From the NCBI GenBank assembly GCA_964518905.1, contig CAZFJL010000009.1, positions 1 to 64,000 of the forward strand: a stretch of 64,000 bases of DNA, read 5' to 3'. Positions within the stretch are counted from its first letter, which is position 1. Each line of letters opens with the position of its first letter. This document shows positions 49,708 to 58,651 of the stretch, in pieces. The DNA comes from RDYZ01 sp964518905. Its GTDB lineage: Bacteria; Cyanobacteriota; Cyanobacteriia; Cyanobacteriales; Geitlerinemataceae. The notes under the pieces were generated by a model. It saw nothing but the letters and a program-made list of their open reading frames with translations. It was not told where the DNA came from and ran no database searches. A program made the translations under genes and the position numbers.

Positions 49708-49860
49708 AGCTTTGGGCTTTGGTCACAGTCAGGGATCTGAGGCATAACTTGGGGATTGTAGAGTTATCGATCAAACGAAAGTCGTAGGGATGAGACGATA
49801 GGCTAAAGCCCGCATTTGCTATACTTCAAGGCAAAACCAACCCGCTCACCCCCCTTTTTC

Positions 49861-50736
49861 GTGGCACACGCTTCTTCCAATTGGCAACACGTCCTAATTC
49901 AGACGTTAGAACGGCTTCTGCTCCCTGCCGCTTCTGGAAACAGTGTGAGCAAAACTCAACTTAAGTCACGGAGCAATCGCCGTGGCGATCGCACCCAACG
50001 CAATGCCCTGCTAATCTCCGGTGGCTGGTGGTTGGCGCTAGCCTTTGCGATCGTCCTGATGCTCTGGCATCCCGATTTACTGCTCGCGACGCTGGCCGGA
50101 TCGGGGACAATGTTGGGCGTGTATCTGGCGGCGACCTCGGGCAAAACGATCGACTGGGTGGCGATGTCGCGTCTCGGCGATCGCCTGCGTCAGCCGGTGT
50201 TGCTGGCGATCGGAGCCGGGGCGATCGTCTCGCTGCTGGTGTACGTCAGTTTGGCGGTGTGGGGCGCGACGGAAAATCACTGGGTGGCGAGCGGTTTGAT
50301 TGGCCAAGGCGCGGCGACGTTGGCGGTGTTGGTGTTGCTGGTGTGGCAAACGTTAACCCGGCTGACAGGGCGCGATCGCGTGGATTTAACGCCGATGTTG
50401 CTGCAAGTGGCGGATGACAATGGCCTGAAGCGGACGATCGCGATTCGTCAGATCGGCCAGTGGATCGAGCAACGCCGCCTCGATCGCGCTGAATGTAAAT
50501 CCGTCGCGGCCTGTTTGCAATATCTGCTCGGACGCGAAACCGATGGCGCGATTCGCGATGCCGCGCTTGATGTGTTGCAGCAGGTTCAGCTTATGCAAGC
50601 GATCCGTGACCCGCAAGTTCGCGATCGCTCCGGTTCGCCCCACGCCCTCGATATGGCCAGCGGTGAACCGATCGCCTTTTCGCATTCACACCAAAACTCA
50701 GACCAAACCCAACGCGACGCGCACGTTTCGCGTTAG
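49861..50736 (+). CDS. Membrane protein with C-terminal armadillo-like region
   Basis: The product is about 291 residues. A polar N-terminus (TLERLLLPAAS, then NRRGDRTQRN) is followed by four hydrophobic segments in two hairpins (ISGGWWLALAFAIVLMLW; LATLAGSGTMLGVYLAATSG; VLLAIGAGAIVSLLVYVSLA; LIGQGAATLAVLVLLVWQTL). A helical domain follows (VDLTPMLLQVADDNGLKRTI, AVRQ-type segment AIRQIGQWIEQRRL, VAACLQYLLGRETDGAIRDA) resembling armadillo/HEAT repeats. Similar proteins are conserved in cyanobacteria without assigned function. The start is uncertain: GTG 49861 is used here, and a TTG at 49816 is also in frame. RNase D follows after 39 bp, so they may be co-transcribed. Confidence 0.65.
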   Translation: MAHASSNWQHVLIQTLERLLLPAASGNSVSKTQLKSRSNRRGDRTQRNALLISGGWWLALAFAIVLMLWHPDLLLATLAGSGTMLGVYLAATSGKTIDWVAMSRLGDRLRQPVLLAIGAGAIVSLLVYVSLAVWGATENHWVASGLIGQGAATLAVLVLLVWQTLTRLTGRDRVDLTPMLLQVADDNGLKRTIAIRQIGQWIEQRRLDRAECKSVAACLQYLLGRETDGAIRDAALDVLQQVQLMQAIRDPQVRDRSGSPHALDMASGEPIAFSHSHQNSDQTQRDAHVSR

Positions 50737-50775
50737 CATTCGTCGAGATTTACCGCACTCCGGACTCGACCTGAT

Positions 50776-51405
50776 ATGACAGTTCTCCCGATCGACGTTT
50801 TCGACCGCGACCTTTCGACGGATTCCCTCGATCGCTACCTCCAGGCCAGCGATATTGCCGTGGATACGGAAACGATGGGGCTAAATCCTCTCCGAGATCG
50901 GCTCTGTCTGGTGCAGCTTTGCGACCCGGAGGGGTATACCAGCGTCGTCCGGATTGAACGCGGCCAAACCTCAGCTCCGAACCTGAAGCAACTCCTCGAA
51001 GCAAGCCACAGCACCAAGATTTTTCACTTCGCCCGGTTTGATCTGGCCACCCTGCGCCACCACCTCGGGATCTACGTCGCGCCGATGTTTTGCACCAAGG
51101 TCGCGAGCAAATTGGCGCGGACGTATACCGATCGCCACGGCCTGAAATCCCTCGTTAGCGAACTGGCGGGCATCGAACTCGATAAAACCGCCCAAAGCTC
51201 CGATTGGGGCAACGCGCATCACCTCACGAATGAGCAACTGAGCTATGCCGCCAACGATGTGCGCTACCTCGTCGGCGTCAAGCAAACCCTCGTCACTATG
51301 CTCGATCGCGAGGAGCGCCTCGAACTATTGACCCAGTGTTTTGACATCATTCCAACGCTTGTGACACTCGATTTATTGCAATACAACTGCATCTTTACTC
51401 ACTAA
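50776..51405 (+). CDS. rnd: Ribonuclease D-like 3'-5' exonuclease
   Basis: This is a 209-residue DEDDy exonuclease. IAVDTETMGLNPLRDRLCLV gives the D-x-E pair. KIFHFARFDLATLRHHLGI gives the middle Asp. LSYAANDVRYLVGVKQTL gives the final Tyr-x3-Asp. It corresponds to the catalytic domain alone, without the HRDC domains of the E. coli enzyme, as is usual in cyanobacteria. The likely role is trimming of tRNA or other small RNA 3' ends. It is separated by 39 bp from the preceding membrane protein gene. Confidence 0.9.
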   Translation: MTVLPIDVFDRDLSTDSLDRYLQASDIAVDTETMGLNPLRDRLCLVQLCDPEGYTSVVRIERGQTSAPNLKQLLEASHSTKIFHFARFDLATLRHHLGIYVAPMFCTKVASKLARTYTDRHGLKSLVSELAGIELDKTAQSSDWGNAHHLTNEQLSYAANDVRYLVGVKQTLVTMLDREERLELLTQCFDIIPTLVTLDLLQYNCIFTH

Positions 51406-51679
51406 GCGGGCGGTAGCGTGAGACTAAAGCTGATCTCTTTTGTCTCACCTTTTAATCTGAAAAACGAGTAATCAGCCGACGTGTTCAAGGCCATCCGGTA
51501 CAATTCTTGTAACTTTTGTTTACATAAATCGACCTGATTCTCTGCGTTTAACCAGTCCAAATCATCCGCAGAGTCCGCATTGTCCACAATTGCGCCAACT
51601 TGTTAGTGTGTCTCGGACTATTTCGCTGAACGCTGAACGCTGAACTCGGATAAATCTACCCCTCGCTTTTCCCTGGCTT

Positions 51680-52930
51680 ATGGCTTCCCTCGCGCGTAAG
51701 AACCTACTCGAAGATATCCCGCGTTTTCTCGTCGCCCAGGCGGGCATCATGTTCGCTGTGGTGTTGGTGACGGTTCAGTTGGGGATTTTTCGCGGATTTT
51801 TGCGATCGACGGCGCTGATTGTCGATAAAGCGGAAGCGGATTTGTGGGTGTCCTCGGAGGACATGGTGTATTTCGAGCTGACGCCGTCGATTCCAGCGGA
51901 GTCGATGTTTTTGATTGGGGATATCGAAGGGGTGACCCTCACGGAACCGCTGTTGCTGCCGTCGGCTCAGTGGCATAGCGCAGGCGGTCAAATCGCACCG
52001 CTCAAAATTATTGGCTTTAATCCCGATGGTGTTCTGTTCCAGCCCTGGAATGTGAGGGAAGGCGAGATTGAAACGCTCAATACGCCCTACACCGTGTTTA
52101 TTGATCAGTCGAATAAAAAATCGCTGGATGTTCAGGCGGTGGATGATTTGACTGAGATTAACTCGATCCCGTCCAAGGTGGTGGGCTTTACGGAGGGGAC
52201 ACAGTCGATCGCATCGAGTGCCTTCGCCTTCACCTCGATCGAGTCGGCCTTGTCCTACAGCACATCGACGTTTAAGACCTCGATGTCGTGTCTATCCGAC
52301 GCCGATGGCAATCTGAACTGTGATCGTGTCGCCCGTCGCTTGCCCCCGGAAGAGTGGGACAACAATCAAAGTAATGTCCGATCGCTCGAAGCTTCGGATG
52401 GGATCACCCATATTCTGGTCAAGCTGGACGACACCGCCGATCTCGAAACCGTCCGCGCGGCGATCGAGGCTCAAGTTTCCAATGTTCGCGCGTTGACTCC
52501 GGATCAGGTGGCCGAACGAACCCGATCCTATTGGCGCGATCGGACCGGTATCGGTTTCATTTTGGGCATGGGCGCAGGTCTGGGGGTCGTGGTCGGCATC
52601 GTCATCGTCAGTCAAATTTTGTACTCCTCGGTATCAGACCACATCAAAGAATTTGGCACACTGAAGGCGATGGGAGCCTCGGACTTGATGCTGTACGGTG
52701 TGGTGGTCGAGCAATCGCTCTGGATGGCGGTCACGGGCTATGCTCCCGGAACGCTACTGTGCTTTGCCATCAGCAAATGGACGGCCTCCTCCATGGGGAT
52801 TGTCATCCTCATGACGCCGATCAGTTCGGTCGTGGTGTTGGGGATCACCTTGGCGATGTGTGTCGGGTCGGCCTTTTTTGCGATCCAAAAGGTGACACGG
52901 GTCGATCCGGCGATCGTCTTCAAAGCCTAG
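51680..52930 (+). CDS. devC: ABC exporter permease, DevC family
   Basis: This is a 416-residue FtsX/MacB-type permease. An N-terminal helix (RFLVAQAGIMFAVVLVTVQL) is followed by a large periplasmic domain (about 45-280) with VDKAEADLWVSSEDMVYFEL. Three C-terminal helices follow (GFILGMGAGLGVVVGIVIVS; VVEQSLWMAVTGYAPGTLLC; PISSVVVLGITLAMCVGSAF) and the cytoplasmic HIKEFGTLKAMGASD coupling motif. In heterocyst formers DevBCA exports envelope glycolipids; related sets exist in other cyanobacteria. Its ATPase partner follows, but no DevB adaptor gene precedes it. Three units of GCTGAAC lie at 51625-51645, just upstream. Confidence 0.92.
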   Translation: MASLARKNLLEDIPRFLVAQAGIMFAVVLVTVQLGIFRGFLRSTALIVDKAEADLWVSSEDMVYFELTPSIPAESMFLIGDIEGVTLTEPLLLPSAQWHSAGGQIAPLKIIGFNPDGVLFQPWNVREGEIETLNTPYTVFIDQSNKKSLDVQAVDDLTEINSIPSKVVGFTEGTQSIASSAFAFTSIESALSYSTSTFKTSMSCLSDADGNLNCDRVARRLPPEEWDNNQSNVRSLEASDGITHILVKLDDTADLETVRAAIEAQVSNVRALTPDQVAERTRSYWRDRTGIGFILGMGAGLGVVVGIVIVSQILYSSVSDHIKEFGTLKAMGASDLMLYGVVVEQSLWMAVTGYAPGTLLCFAISKWTASSMGIVILMTPISSVVVLGITLAMCVGSAFFAIQKVTRVDPAIVFKA

Positions 52931-53121
52931 ATCACCCTGCGATCAAAACGATTGTGTTCCTCTCGACACGGCGTTTGCCCAAACTCAATCGATACAATGC
53001 TAAATATCAAAACTTCAAAACTTCAAAACTAAGCTTAAAATCGCCCGTAGACGCCGCCTTTGATCCGTTTTGACCGCGCCTTGCACATTGATTAATTAAC
53101 CTATCGTTCAGCGTACCGATC

Positions 53122-53898
53122 GTGACTCTACTAAACGCTTCTCTCGTCCGTAATCTGACCGTTCCCTTCGTCGGTCACGGGTCGATCACGACGCAACAGA
53201 CGATCGTCGCCCACGGGGTCGAGATGTCCTATCAGCTCGGTGAGCAGCAGGTTCCGGTTTTGAAAGACGTTAACTTGAGCGTCAAAAGCGGCAATATCAA
53301 ACTGTTGATGGGGCCGTCCGGTTCCGGTAAAACGACGTTACTATCGATTTTGGCTGGTTTGCTGTCACCGACGGGCGGAGACGTGGAGTTACTGGGGCAA
53401 AACATCACCAAGCTTTCCCGCGCTCAACTCTCGCGCTTCCGCCTCGAACATATCGGCTTTATTTTTCAAGGCTTTAACCTCTTTCCCGCGCTGACGGCGA
53501 TCGAGAATGTCGAACTGGCGCTGGATCTACGGGGAATTCGCGGCCAGGTTGCCCGCGATCGATCGCGAGACATGCTCGAACACGTCGGCCTCGGCGACAA
53601 AATCGACCACCACCCGCGCGACCTCTCCGGTGGACAAAAACAGCGAGTGGCGATCGCCCGCGCTCTCGTCGCCCACCCCAAAATCGTGATGGCTGACGAG
53701 CCGACCGCTGCCCTTGATTCCCATAGTGGCCATGCCGTGATGGAACTCCTACGCAAGCTTGCGAAAGATGACGGCGTCACGGTGTTGATGGTGACTCACG
53801 ATCCGCGCATTGTGGACATCGCGGATAGCACCATTTGTCTAGAAGATGGCGAAATTCAAGCCACATCCGTGTGTGTTCCGACGTCCCCGCCGGTCTAG
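53122..53898 (+). CDS. devA: ABC exporter ATP-binding protein, DevA family
   Basis: This is a 258-residue nucleotide-binding subunit. Walker A is GPSGSGKTTLLSILAG (about residue 65), the Q-loop is GFIFQGFNLFPALTA, the signature is DLSGGQKQRVAIARAL, Walker B is IVMADEPTAAL, and the H-loop His lies in LMVTHDPRI. It groups with MacB/LolD/DevA exporters. The first 30 residues precede the usual start of the domain; GTG 53122 is the codon used. It lies 191 bp after devC, with three units of TCAAAACT in the gap, and forms a permease-ATPase pair with it. Substrate unknown. Confidence 0.92.
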   Translation: MTLLNASLVRNLTVPFVGHGSITTQQTIVAHGVEMSYQLGEQQVPVLKDVNLSVKSGNIKLLMGPSGSGKTTLLSILAGLLSPTGGDVELLGQNITKLSRAQLSRFRLEHIGFIFQGFNLFPALTAIENVELALDLRGIRGQVARDRSRDMLEHVGLGDKIDHHPRDLSGGQKQRVAIARALVAHPKIVMADEPTAALDSHSGHAVMELLRKLAKDDGVTVLMVTHDPRIVDIADSTICLEDGEIQATSVCVPTSPPV

Positions 53899-53974
53899 TT
53901 TTTTCGGTTGGAATGGCTGCTAAAGATAATTAAACGTGAGTTCGGGATAAGAAACCTTTGCGTTCAGGGCTTTT

Positions 53975-54095
53975 CCCTCACCCTAAATCCCCAGAGCGGG
54001 AGAGGGACTTTGAGCTGTAAATCTGGCTCCCCTTCTCCCGTTCTGGGAGAAGGGGCTGGGGGATGAGGGGCAATTTGCATAAACGGGATGCTCCC
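53975..54095. repeat. Repeat family C, copy 4 (no core, left arm lost)
   Basis: The body CCCTCACCCTAAATCCCC ... GGGAGAAGGGGCTGGGGGAT lacks the inserted core, like copy 3. The right arm TAAACGGGATGCTCCC matches that of copy 2. No matching left arm is present, and the first half has lost CTCTCC after AAATCC. Confidence 0.8.
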
Positions 54096-54144
54096 ATCTC
54101 CAAGGTCTCGCTCTTGGCGATCGAGACAGTTGAGTCTGTTCGGA

Positions 54145-55677
54145 TCATTCAGGTGCGGCCAACATCGGGCAAGATTGCGCGGCGGCAGCGACCCGATCGG
54201 CGATGCGTTCCGTGAGTCCGAGCCGTGCGGTGCGATAGAGCCGTTCAAATTCTCGCTCAAAGTGAGCCGTCACCGTCGGATTTTGGATCGCCACGAGCAA
54301 TTCATCGTTATTGCGGTTCGCGGCTTCGGACCAGTTATGAGAACCGGTGATCACGAGCCGATCGTCGATCGTTGCGAATTTGTGGTGCAGCACGTCGCCT
54401 GGAGTCAGGTCGGGGGTTCCCACACTGGCGATCGGGCGTGACCAGGGCGCATTACCGGGCTCGATCGCGCAGGCTTTATTCGGTAGCGCGACACCGGCTA
54501 GATCCAGCGCTTCGGAATAATCCCGAAAGGCAAATTGTGGATCGATTAAGGCGCGAACTTCAGCACCATCGGCATGGCGAGCTTGCAGAGCATCGGCGAT
54601 TTCCTGAGTAGAAAAGACGAATAGCGCCAGGTCGATATTTCGCGCGGCACGTCCGATCGCAGCGGTGATCAAACCATTGGTCGTGGCGGCAAATGGAACA
54701 CGGCTCGATGACGGCGAAAAGCGCACCGACACCAACGAATCGCCGATCGTGACGTTGGCGATCGCCCGCTCATCTTTTTTCACGCCAAAGCGACTATCGG
54801 TCGCGCCGCCTACCCCGTCGCCCCACATCTGCTCAAACTCGCGATCCAGCAGCGCCGTAAATTCGGGACTCTCGATCGCCAGCAAATTATTCGCATTGCC
54901 GCGACTGCTCAGGTCAGATAGATCGCCATGAGTGCCCGACGGCGTGAAATTCGCCGAGGTGACGATCGCCCGCTGACCGTCGATCGCCACAAACTTATGG
55001 TGCATCAGGCCGCTACCCTTCGAGCCGTCGGCGGTATCGTCAATCAGCGGAATTCCCGCCGATCGCAGCATCGCGATCGCGTCACGCTGTCCGATCTCGG
55101 CGGGCGTCACGTTGCCATCGGCGTCGAGGTCAATCAATTGCGTTAAGTCGTCGTAGCGCGATCGGGCGCGATCGTCGAGCTGCGCTTGCTTCGCGTTCAG
55201 ATCCGCCCAGGACTGGTTATAGGAATTTTCAATAATTACGCGCACCGTGACGCCCGATCGATGGCGATCAATCAAAGCGGCTGCAATTTCAGGTAGGCGA
55301 AATTCTTGCACCGCGAGATTGATACGGGTTTGAGCGCTGGCGATCGCGGCGACGATTTCAGCTTCGAGGTTATCGCCGGGGCGTTCGATCTGGCGATAGG
55401 GATCGGTGTAGCGTTGGGCTTCGTTGTGGTTGAAGTAGGCGCGGATGTCGGGATCTTGGGGGAGCGGTTCGAGGCGGGGAGCACGTGCCGTTTCTGTATC
55501 AGTCTTGGAGGGATTCGCAGGCTGACACGCGACGGTGAATAGTGCCGCCAGGATCGTCAGACATCGAGATAGCGTCCTCTGGCGTTGACGGTGTCGCGAG
55601 TGTGTCCTTGGCGGGGATTGAATGGTGGATTGCAGTATCAGCCGCATTATTTCTAGCCTGTGTTGTTTGATCGACAT
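54145..55677 (-). CDS. Phospholipase D-like exported lipoprotein with EF-hand-like loop
   Basis: This is a 510-residue protein. A basic N-terminus and hydrophobic LTILAALFTVAC with Cys at the end suggest a lipoprotein signal. Two HKD motifs mark the PLD fold: HHKFVAIDGQRAIVTSANF (about 225) and HHKFATIDDRLVITGSHNW (about 427), each H-x-K-x4-D. Between the first beta strands and HKD1, DLDADGNVTPAEIG (about 181) fits the spacing of a calcium-binding EF-hand loop. Members cut phosphodiester bonds in lipids or nucleic acids. Acting outside the cytoplasm, it could be a secreted nuclease or phospholipase, which is inference. GGAAG lies eight bases before the ATG at 55677. A family C copy lies just past its stop. 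Confidence 0.88.
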   Translation of the reverse strand: MSIKQHRLEIMRLILQSTIQSPPRTHSRHRQRQRTLSRCLTILAALFTVACQPANPSKTDTETARAPRLEPLPQDPDIRAYFNHNEAQRYTDPYRQIERPGDNLEAEIVAAIASAQTRINLAVQEFRLPEIAAALIDRHRSGVTVRVIIENSYNQSWADLNAKQAQLDDRARSRYDDLTQLIDLDADGNVTPAEIGQRDAIAMLRSAGIPLIDDTADGSKGSGLMHHKFVAIDGQRAIVTSANFTPSGTHGDLSDLSSRGNANNLLAIESPEFTALLDREFEQMWGDGVGGATDSRFGVKKDERAIANVTIGDSLVSVRFSPSSSRVPFAATTNGLITAAIGRAARNIDLALFVFSTQEIADALQARHADGAEVRALIDPQFAFRDYSEALDLAGVALPNKACAIEPGNAPWSRPIASVGTPDLTPGDVLHHKFATIDDRLVITGSHNWSEAANRNNDELLVAIQNPTVTAHFEREFERLYRTARLGLTERIADRVAAAAQSCPMLAAPE

Positions 55678-55839
55678 CTCGGAACTTCCATAGCAGCGCT
55701 TAAACCACGTAGCTCAACCATCCCGGTTACAGGCAAGCTAGAAGCTTGTGTTACGCATCGTATCCATGAATTAGCTTGGCCTACTTGTATCGCCAGTAGA
55801 GAGAAAAATCGATGGCCTTAAGCTAGCCGCGATCGACGT

Positions 55840-55883
55840 TTAAAACAATAAACCTCGCGACAGAATTCACTGTGGCGAGGTTT
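55840..55883 (-). terminator. Terminator of ndhD
   Basis: AAACCTCGC (55850-55858) pairs with GCGAGGTTT (55875-55883), extended inward by ACAG/CTGT across one mismatch. Read leftwards it continues ATTGTTTTA. It lies 58 bp after the ndhD stop. Confidence 0.8.
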
Positions 55884-55940
55884 GCTGTGATCAGGCTGTT
55901 CAACAAGAAAGATGAATGCAGACCGATCGCGGAGATTTGC

Positions 55941-57629
55941 TTAGTTTGAGCGATCGCTCAGGGTTGCCACCGGATTCGGTAGCGCCTGGGCGTTGTTCCC
56001 CAAACCGCGCGTTTCATACGCATCCGCATACGCCTGAATCGATAGACGGTTAATCGCGACGGTCTGCGTATCGTAGGTTTGCATCGCAAGTTTGGGATAG
56101 CAGCCGATCGCCACGATTAGCACCAGGAAGCTGACCGCAACGAAAATTTCGCGCGGTTGGCTATCGCGGAACACCGCTTGACCAGGTAGCACACAGTTCG
56201 TACCGAAACACACTGCCGCTTGGCTGTCGAGGAAATCTTGACGGCGATTGGGGTCGGTGATATCACAGCTCGGAATGGCTTGTTTGCCAAAAATCGATCC
56301 GTGGAACACCTGACGCACCATTGACAGTAGATAAATTGGGGTCAAGATGACGCCCACAGCGGCGAGAAAAACAATCACACTGCGGAAGGTGAGGCCGTAA
56401 AAATCACTGGTTGCAATACCGAGGAAAACTGACACCTCGCTCGCAAAACCACTCATACCGGGCAGCGCGATCGAGGCCATCGCCCCAGCCACATAAAGCG
56501 CGTAAACTTTCGGCATCAAAATACCGACACCGCCCATATCTTTCATCGATAGGGTGTGGGTGCGGTCATAGGTGACACCGGTCAGGAAGAAGAGCATAGC
56601 CGCAATCAGACCATGGGAGATCATTTGCAGCATTGCGCCGTTAATGCCCAGGTCGGTGAATGAGGCAATCCCGATTAGCACAAAGCCCATGTGTGACACG
56701 GACGAGTAGGCCAAGCGGCGCTTCATATTCGTCTGTGCAAACGAGGCGAGCGCCCCGTAGACAATATTGATCACGCCGATCGTCACCAGTGCGGGCGCAA
56801 AGTAAATATGGGCGTCGGGCAACATTCCCATATTGAAACGCATCAGACCATACGCACCCATCTTCAGCAAGACACCGGCCAGAATCATCGATACCGGAGC
56901 CGAGGCTTCACCGTGGGTATCGGGTAACCAGGTATGGAACGGGAAAACGGCGAGTTTGACGCCAAAGGAAAATAGCAGACCGGCATAGATCCCAATTTCC
57001 AGCGAGAGCGGCAGCGCTCGTCCGGTTAGCTCGGCAATATCGAAGGTCAGCGGCCCGCCAATAAAGGCAAAGGCTAGCGCGGCAACCAAGATAAAGACAG
57101 AGGAAATGGCCGTGTAGAGCAAAAATTTTGTGGCGGCCTGTTGGCGGTTCGGGCCACCCCAGATGCAGACGAGCAGGTACACCGGTACTAGCTCGATTTC
57201 CCACATGATGAAGAACAGGAGGAAATCCTGGGCAATAAAGACGCCGATTTGGGCGGCGTATAGCACCAGCATCAGGAAATAAAACAGGCGCGGTTTGCGA
57301 TCGACCTGCCATGCAGCCAGGAGCGACAGGGTCGTCACCAGGCCAGAGAGCAGCACGAGGGGCATGGAAATGCCGTCGATCGAAACAGCCCAACTGAGGC
57401 CAATTTGGGGAATCCAGTCGAATTTTTCGACCAACTGGAACCCAGCTACACCAGGATCGTAATGATCGAGGAAGACTTTGATCATCAGAGCAAAGTCGGT
57501 GACAGCGACGACGATCGAATACCAGCGGAGGGTTTTTCCGTCAGTGTCGGGAATCAGAGGGATGAGGCAAGCGGCTACGAGGGGGAACGCGAAGATCGCG
57601 GTCAACCACGGAAATGTGTCAGGAAGCAT
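55941..57629 (-). CDS. ndhD: NAD(P)H-quinone oxidoreductase subunit 4 (NdhD)
   Basis: This is a 562-residue antiporter-like membrane subunit of NDH-1, the thylakoid complex for respiration and cyclic electron flow. It has about 14 helices. Conserved proton-channel residues appear in LLFFIMWEIELVPVYLLVCI (Glu in helix 5), FSFGVKLAVFPFHTWLPDTH (Lys in helix 7) and LAYSSVSHMGFVLIGI. The C-terminal part is as in NdhD1/D2, which serve the respiratory form of the complex, rather than NdhD3/D4 for CO2 uptake. I cannot fully separate D1 from D2. No other ndh gene is adjacent. Confidence 0.94.
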   Translation of the reverse strand: MLPDTFPWLTAIFAFPLVAACLIPLIPDTDGKTLRWYSIVVAVTDFALMIKVFLDHYDPGVAGFQLVEKFDWIPQIGLSWAVSIDGISMPLVLLSGLVTTLSLLAAWQVDRKPRLFYFLMLVLYAAQIGVFIAQDFLLFFIMWEIELVPVYLLVCIWGGPNRQQAATKFLLYTAISSVFILVAALAFAFIGGPLTFDIAELTGRALPLSLEIGIYAGLLFSFGVKLAVFPFHTWLPDTHGEASAPVSMILAGVLLKMGAYGLMRFNMGMLPDAHIYFAPALVTIGVINIVYGALASFAQTNMKRRLAYSSVSHMGFVLIGIASFTDLGINGAMLQMISHGLIAAMLFFLTGVTYDRTHTLSMKDMGGVGILMPKVYALYVAGAMASIALPGMSGFASEVSVFLGIATSDFYGLTFRSVIVFLAAVGVILTPIYLLSMVRQVFHGSIFGKQAIPSCDITDPNRRQDFLDSQAAVCFGTNCVLPGQAVFRDSQPREIFVAVSFLVLIVAIGCYPKLAMQTYDTQTVAINRLSIQAYADAYETRGLGNNAQALPNPVATLSDRSN

Positions 57630-58172
57630 TTACGTCTTGTTATCGTCTTGGGACGACGTTCTATTGCGGGCGATCTACGGTTTTCCAGAGCGCATCTTTC
57701 GCTTGATGAGTAGATCTGGGCGATATCAGAACCATATCTCAATCGCGGTCGGGTCGAGATTGTATCGTGTATCGCCCCATGAAACTGGTCGCGCGATCGT
57801 GCTAGCTCGTGAGAATCGACGCCATGTCGTTCATTGGAGCAACCGTTATCAACAATTGTCTCGCGTATTTTACGTTTCTTAAATGCAATCTACGCTTTTT
57901 AAAGATTATTTTGACTTATTCATACCTTTTCATATAAGTTTGCATTCTACGAAGTCGTGGCTCCTGTCCGGTTTGGCCGAAGATTGCCGAGGTCTGCCGA
58001 ATCTTTTGGCTACCGGCCAACGGATCGAAAATGGTTGCGTGCGATCGCGATCGGCCACAACCTGTTATGACCTGCCGCAGCGATCAATCGTCTCCATCTG
58101 TTCCGCCCTCGAAAGACCGCTAAGATATATATCCTTAAATAAACTGCGATTTAACACACCCCCATTTGTAAG
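57630..58172. other. Long gene-free interval with a structured segment
   Basis: This is a divergent gap of 543 bp between ndhD and ycf33. A segment at 57969-58020 can fold in two ways: CCGGT/ACCGG with inner AAGATT/AATCTT, or TTGGCC/GGCCAA outside the same inner stem. GCCGA recurs three times in it. AAGATATATATCC near 58120 may belong to the ycf33 promoter. I see no gene. Confidence 0.5.
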
Positions 58173-58370
58173 ATGAACGAGTTTTTTCTGAATGTTTCTC
58201 GCTACCCGCGCTATCTCATCACCTTTACGCTCGGGGTGTTTTATTCGATTTATGAATTGCTTAAGCCGCTGGGCAAACGTCCTGTAACCCTGGCGGCACT
58301 GGTCGGAATTGCGATTTCTGGCTTCTTCTTTGTCACGTTTACGCTGCAAGCCATGCTGGGTTTGGCTTAG
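58173..58370 (+). CDS. ycf33: Ycf33/DUF751 family small membrane protein
   Basis: This is a 65-residue protein with two hydrophobic helices: YLITFTLGVFYSIYELL and LAALVGIAISGFFFVTFTLQ. The start MNEFFLNVSRYPRYL and the end LQAMLGL match the DUF751/Ycf33 family, conserved in cyanobacteria and in red-lineage plastid genomes. Function is unknown, although it is expected in the thylakoid or plasma membrane. It precedes rbfA by 281 bp on the same strand, and three units of ATCCCAGACTAAA lie in between. Confidence 0.88.
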   Translation: MNEFFLNVSRYPRYLITFTLGVFYSIYELLKPLGKRPVTLAALVGIAISGFFFVTFTLQAMLGLA

Positions 58371-58440
58371 AACGCTGGGATCGATCGCAGTGGAACGAGT
58401 CCGACCGGCTCAAGCCCGATCGCGATCAACATCGGCTCAA

Positions 58441-58479
58441 ATCCCAGACTAAAATCCCAGGCTAAAATCCCAGACTAAA
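58441..58479. repeat. 13-bp tandem repeat, three units
   Basis: The unit ATCCCAGACTAAA occurs three times, the second with G for A at position eight. It lies between ycf33 and rbfA. Confidence 0.9.
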
Positions 58480-58651
58480 ATCTGCGATCGTTATAGCTCC
58501 CATTGCATAACTGAATCGCCGTTACCCTCAACTCGTAGAATGTTGGTGGGGCACTTTATGGATGATGAGTGGGTGATCGTGAGGGCGCGATCATCCACTT
58601 GAGCGCTCGATATTTTTGTCTCTAATTGAAGTTTTTAAGGAAGCAAACATC

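Noticed and set aside
51402..51587. Reverse-strand 61-codon frame downstream of RNase D
   Set aside because: Composition is plausible, but it starts at GTG without a ribosome-binding site and overlaps the rnd stop. There is no family match from memory, so evidence is insufficient.
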